34,803 bases of DNA from Pilaira anomala. Lineage: Eukaryota > Mucoromycota > Mucoromycetes > Mucorales > Mucoraceae. Of this stretch, positions 31,350 to 34,803 are shown in pieces. The notes beneath the pieces are model-generated. The model did no database searches and was not told where the DNA came from. It saw only the letters and a list, made by a program, of their open reading frames with translations. The DNA is taken from positions 1 to 34,803 of the forward strand of contig JAIXMQ010000134.1 in the NCBI GenBank assembly GCA_025716855.1, read 5' to 3'. The position numbers and the translations under genes are program-made. The number at the start of each line of letters is the position of its first letter. Position 1 is the first letter of the stretch.

Positions 31350-31759
31350 TTGTGATTAAACTCGTGGCGAACTTGATCAAAGAAGATGTCTAGATGTTGG
31401 ATCAACTTTTGTTTGATATAGTTAATAATTATATCAACTTCCTGGGAATCCAGGCTCAATTTATTTGGCTGTAAAGATAGACCAATATTCAAGTAAAGTA
31501 AAACTGGTTGTTCTGTTATACGGTTGGTTTGCCATAAAGAACCATTTTGTTATACATCGCTCTTCTCCCACAAACAATGAATTTCTTGCCTATCATGAAT
31601 TTTGTTAGAATAACGTATATTTAAAACATCTACTGTAAACATACCAACATCACCAAGGCTAGAATAATTCGTTTTCCCCTAATAAAAGTAAAGCGAATAA
31701 AATAAAATTCGCTGAAAAGTCACGATTTACTCAGGCTCAAGTGATTTTTTAAAAAAAAA
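31350..31759 (+). pseudogene. Foldback spacer with coding-like remnant
   Basis: Plus-strand frames give LVANLIKEDV, a stop, then MLDQLLFDIVNNYINFLGIQ and, in a shifted frame, KLVVLLYGWFAIKNHFVIH with SSPTNNEFLAYHEFC. These look like decayed protein but belong to no family I recognise. The tip sequence caccaaggctagaa recurs at 31651-31664. Confidence 0.35.
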
Positions 31760-33173
31760 ACGAATCAAAAAATGGTACAAATTTAAATAATAAAGAATAT
31801 ATTCTGTTTGTTAGATTCATTACTCAAAAGCAAATAAGAAATTCTTGTTTCTTTTTCTCAATCTGTATTTGGCTAGTGAATAAAAAAATTGGTTTTATTT
31901 TATAAATACTTTTTGATACGTGCATAAAAAATAAAATTCGCTAGATACGTGCAAGAAAAAAAAAATTCGTTTGATTCGTAATTTTTTTCTCGAGAGAAAA
32001 TATAAAATTCGTTCGATTTAAACTTTTTACTTTTGATCAGTGAATAAAAAAAAATAGTTTCATTCATTTCGCTTGTTCTATTTACTTTTGATGAGTGAAT
32101 AAAAAAAACGAATATTCCGCTAAAAAAAGGTAATAAAATATGATGTGTATTTTCTTAAAGACAAACAATACTTATTGTTTTTTTTTATTAGTGCAACCAA
32201 AAAAAAAGTTACACCTAATATTTCGAAAAAGATATTAGAACCCTTCCTTTTTTTTTTGCTTCTTCTCTTTTCTCTCATTTTTCCATTTTTCTTCCGCATA
32301 TAATGTTTTTCTTCTTCTATTTTTTAGCCTCTTTTACAATAAATATAAATAACTTTTTTTAAAAGCCCAAGACATAAAACACTTCTATAAAATTGTAATT
32401 TGAGCCATACATTCCACTGTAATTCTAATATTTCAATTTTTTTTATCTGTAGATATATGGTTCGTAATTATCTATTTATAAGGTCACTTCGTTTCTTGAT
32501 GTTCGTATAGCTCTTTAAGTTTGCTTTGTTTGAGATTGCCAATATAAACTCATCTTGAACTTCCATTGCGAAGAGGTAATTTTTTTATTCATTTTAAATA
32601 AACTTCATTGTCAAACTTTTTTTTTTTTTTTTTTTTTTTTTTGTGAGCAGCTTGGGCTTTTTACTTTGATATCCGTAGAATATTTTTTCTGTTTTAAAGT
32701 TAAAATATCAGACATATATACTATATAAGCTCAGTAATATTTTTTTCAAATGTTTTATACATGTTTTTCATATAAGTATATGTTTGTAGACATGATAACA
32801 AATGTTTATACTCTCATTTTCAAACAATTTCATATAAATTAAATTAAATAAATATAAATACTTTTTTTGAACCATCCATAATTCTTTAATGAAACCGATG
32901 TTATATCCTTTTTTTTTATAAAAATATATAAGCATTCTATTTATCAACAAGGCAAACAATGAAAGCAGTATTTTTTGAATATACCAGACCAAAACGTTAT
33001 TAATATTCATTTAGTTTACTCAGAAATAATGACTTAAGTAAATTTCGCCGTATTTACTGTGATTTACGAGTAAGGTAAAGTTCGCCATTCACTTGAAAAA
33101 AGCGAACGTAGGAAAACTCATTTCACACTCGCTAAAACTCAGTAAACGATGTGAACTTTTCTAGCTTTGGTGT
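31760..33173 (-). repeat. Right arm of the foldback element
   Basis: Inverted match to 29866-31349. Differences include a 26-T run (32617-32642) against 54 A in the left arm, plus scattered substitutions. Confidence 0.8.
32617..32785 (-). mobile_element. Poly(A)-tailed retroposon copy in the right arm
   Basis: Mirror of 30296-30484: the unit is followed on the minus strand by 26 A. Its unit sequence is closer to the copy at 4649-4797 in places (gctttttactttgatatccg). Confidence 0.65.
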
Positions 33174-33801
33174 GTCTGGTACGGATTTGCTTTTAAAAAA
33201 GATCCTTCGAGTGCAGTTATTCCTTTTGACTAATAAAAGACTATCTTAATTTTTATCAAAAACCTTTTGAATATTTGTGTAACAATTTTTTAGAAAGTGA
33301 CTCATAACATTTCTTTAAAATCGATTAAAGGACGTCGAAAAGACATCTTATAAAACATAACAAAAAGGCCTTTATTTATATATATGAAGAAAAGAAAAAA
33401 AGAGAAAAAAAAGGAAAAGGAACATCTGTATTTGCAGAAAAATATATATATTCAACATCAGGTGAAATCTATTTTTATTATTATATTACTCAATTCAACT
33501 ATTAGCACATCATTCATTTTCCCTTATATACAAATACCCAACTCTTTGTCATAAACAAAAAAATATCTACTTTTTACTAATCTGATAATTATTATTTAAG
33601 TTTTTTATTTTTTACATTTTGATATTTAATTCTTAAACATCAAAGACACTCAAACAGTAATCTCATTTTTATTTTATTATCCTCGTACATATTAGAACAA
33701 TACCTGATAATTCACTCATTGAAACTGTTTCCCCAGTGTTCAGTGGGTGATAGCTCTGATTAACTGGTATGTAATATAGTACTTATCGATATATACATAT
33801 A
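33174..33801. other. AT-rich gap between foldback and Tc1 elements
   Basis: No gene, RNA or repeat recognised. Short A/T runs throughout. Confidence 0.5.
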
Positions 33802-33803
33802 TA

Positions 33804-34803
33804 CAGTCGGAGTGAATAAGATATGGATTTTTTAAAATTTCAGTTTTTTTATTGTAAGGGTCTATTACTTTTATTTAAGTTTGAACCACTTTTCCAAACA
33901 CGATCGCTTCAATAATGCAAGACATCACTAACGTACAACACCAAAGGTATAAGGATCTCACCGATTACCAATACGGTCAGATCTCGGGTGCATATGAGTC
34001 CGGTAATTGTAAGATTGTGGACATTGCACGAAAAATGAACCTCAATACTTCAACCGTGTTTGGTTGTATAGAGCGAATCAAGAAAAATGGTACTGCCATA
34101 CCAAAAAAAAGTACTGGAAGACCAAGAAAAGTTTCTGATAGAGACACAAGAGCTATAGTTCGAAGTGTGAAAGGTTTTTCTTTTGAGCCACTTCGGGTTC
34201 ATAACGCACTATTGGCTCAAGCAGGTGTCAATATCTGTATTCAAACTCTCAAAAAATATTTGGTAGAAAATGGGTTTGGAATTTACACACCAGCACGCAA
34301 ACCAAGTTTAACACCTAAACATATGAAAAAGCGACTCGAATGGTGTAAAAAAAGAGTTGATTGGTCGTTCGACAAGTGGGCATCTGTCATCTGGTCAGAT
34401 GAATCGAGATTCACGGTTACAGGTAATGATAAAGGTGCTAAGGTAATCAGACGGGCTGGAGAGAGTTACCAGGAGGACAAAATTTTTGGAACTCATAAGT
34501 TTGGAAAGAGATCAGTGATGATTTGGAGCTGCTTTTGGGCTGGTGGTATCGGCCCTCTTGTCATTTTAGATGAAAATGTTAACCAGGAAAGATACGCTAA
34601 CATTTTATCCTCCATTTTCATCCCGTATCTCCGCAAACTTGAAGAGGATACCAATAGAAAGTTTATCTTTCAGGAGGATAATGACCTTTGCCATGTTGGC
34701 AGCTATAGCACCTGGTATCAAGCCAGATGGGAGATATACCCATTTGATTTCTGGCCTCACTATGGCCACTAGAAGAAAATAAAATACTATGTTCAGTATA
34801 CAT
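33804..34803 (+). mobile_element. Tc1-type DNA transposon, 5' part (right end outside window)
   Basis: The left end is TA followed by CAGTCGGAGTGAATAAGATA, the typical Tc1 start at a TA target. A single intronless transposase gene follows 111 bp later. The right inverted repeat is beyond the window. Confidence 0.88.
33915..34803 (+). pseudogene. Tc1 transposase with a deletion at the third catalytic site
   Basis: Tc1 transposase binds the inverted repeats and moves the element by cut and paste. Start ATG 33915. Residues 10-60 hold the first helix-turn-helix (IVDIARKMNLNTSTVFG), then a GRPRK hook (68-72) and the second DNA-binding part (VHNALLAQAGVNICIQTLKK). D162 in WSDESRF and D255 in FQEDND are present. 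At 34750-34765 the sequence passes straight from DFWP into another frame reading LWPLEENKI. The segment that normally holds SPDLNPIEN, with the third acid, is missing, probably by a deletion of about 30 bases. The main frame ends at a TAG (34770-34772). The protein is inactive. Confidence 0.87.

Larger units (their letters stand above)
29866..33173. mobile_element. Foldback-type element with ~1.4-kb inverted arms
   Basis: The tips read acaccaaggctagaaaag (29866) and, inverted, acaccaaagctagaaaag (ending 33173). The left arm runs to about 31349 and the right arm starts at about 31760. The arms match over nearly their whole length except for A/T-run lengths and scattered changes. No direct duplication was found outside the tips, so the exact ends or age are uncertain. 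No transposase is recognisable. GCGAA/TTCGC words are strikingly common in both arms. A retroposon copy with poly(A) lies in each arm. Confidence 0.8.

Overview
The window is an AT-rich stretch of a eukaryotic nuclear genome built almost entirely of transposable elements and the wreckage of older genes. Short introns (about 55-75 bp, GTAAGT/GTAWNT donors, TAG acceptors) and the mix of families fit an early-diverging fungus, most likely Mucoromycota (Rhizopus/Mucor-like). The families are an L1-like LINE, Ty3 with a fused gag-pol, an ISXO2/IS1595-type transposase, a CACTA/tnp2-type transposase, PIF/Harbinger with a Myb-like partner, and Tc1. The organism assignment is inference; no ribosomal or housekeeping marker is present.

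Layout. 1-4490: LINE with ORF1 tail, ORF2 (endonuclease, RT, zinc knuckle) and poly(A), broken by many stops. 4491-4806: a MITE-like end and a 5'-truncated retroposon. 5353-7050 (-): ISXO2-like transposase with an in-frame TAG before an acidic/AT-hook tail. 7050-9450: AT-rich, with two weak coding remnants. 9447-10500: a tRNA-like pol III unit, then two retroelement 3' ends facing each other. 11103-18282: a decayed gene of unknown function split by a young Ty3 element (12038-17286) with near-identical LTRs and a target duplication. 19020-27557: an old CACTA-type unit with subterminal direct repeats, a leftward accessory gene and a rightward tnp2-like transposase. The transposase is interrupted by a complete PIF/Harbinger element (22298-25132, 27-bp TIRs, ATT duplication) and by an 0.8-kb solo LTR (25704-26502, GATTA duplication). 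27967-28766: a second copy of that solo LTR, inverted, with its own TATTT duplication. 28790-29040: degenerate tandem repeats. 29120-29907: an unknown acidic gene with one in-frame TAG. 29866-33173: a 3.3-kb foldback element with ~1.4-kb arms, a 0.4-kb spacer and a poly(A)-tailed retroposon in each arm. 33804-end: a Tc1 element whose transposase has lost its third catalytic region.

How it fits together. The nesting order can be read directly. The CACTA unit is oldest and was later hit by PIF/Harbinger and by the solo LTR; the unknown gene was broken by small indels and by Ty3. The most intact machinery is the Ty3 gag-pol (about 1507 codons, all catalytic motifs) and the PIF/Harbinger pair (complete 4-exon Myb-like gene; transposase with one frameshift). 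The least explained object is the foldback element, whose tip sequence recurs in its own spacer and whose left tip holds the end of the neighbouring gene.
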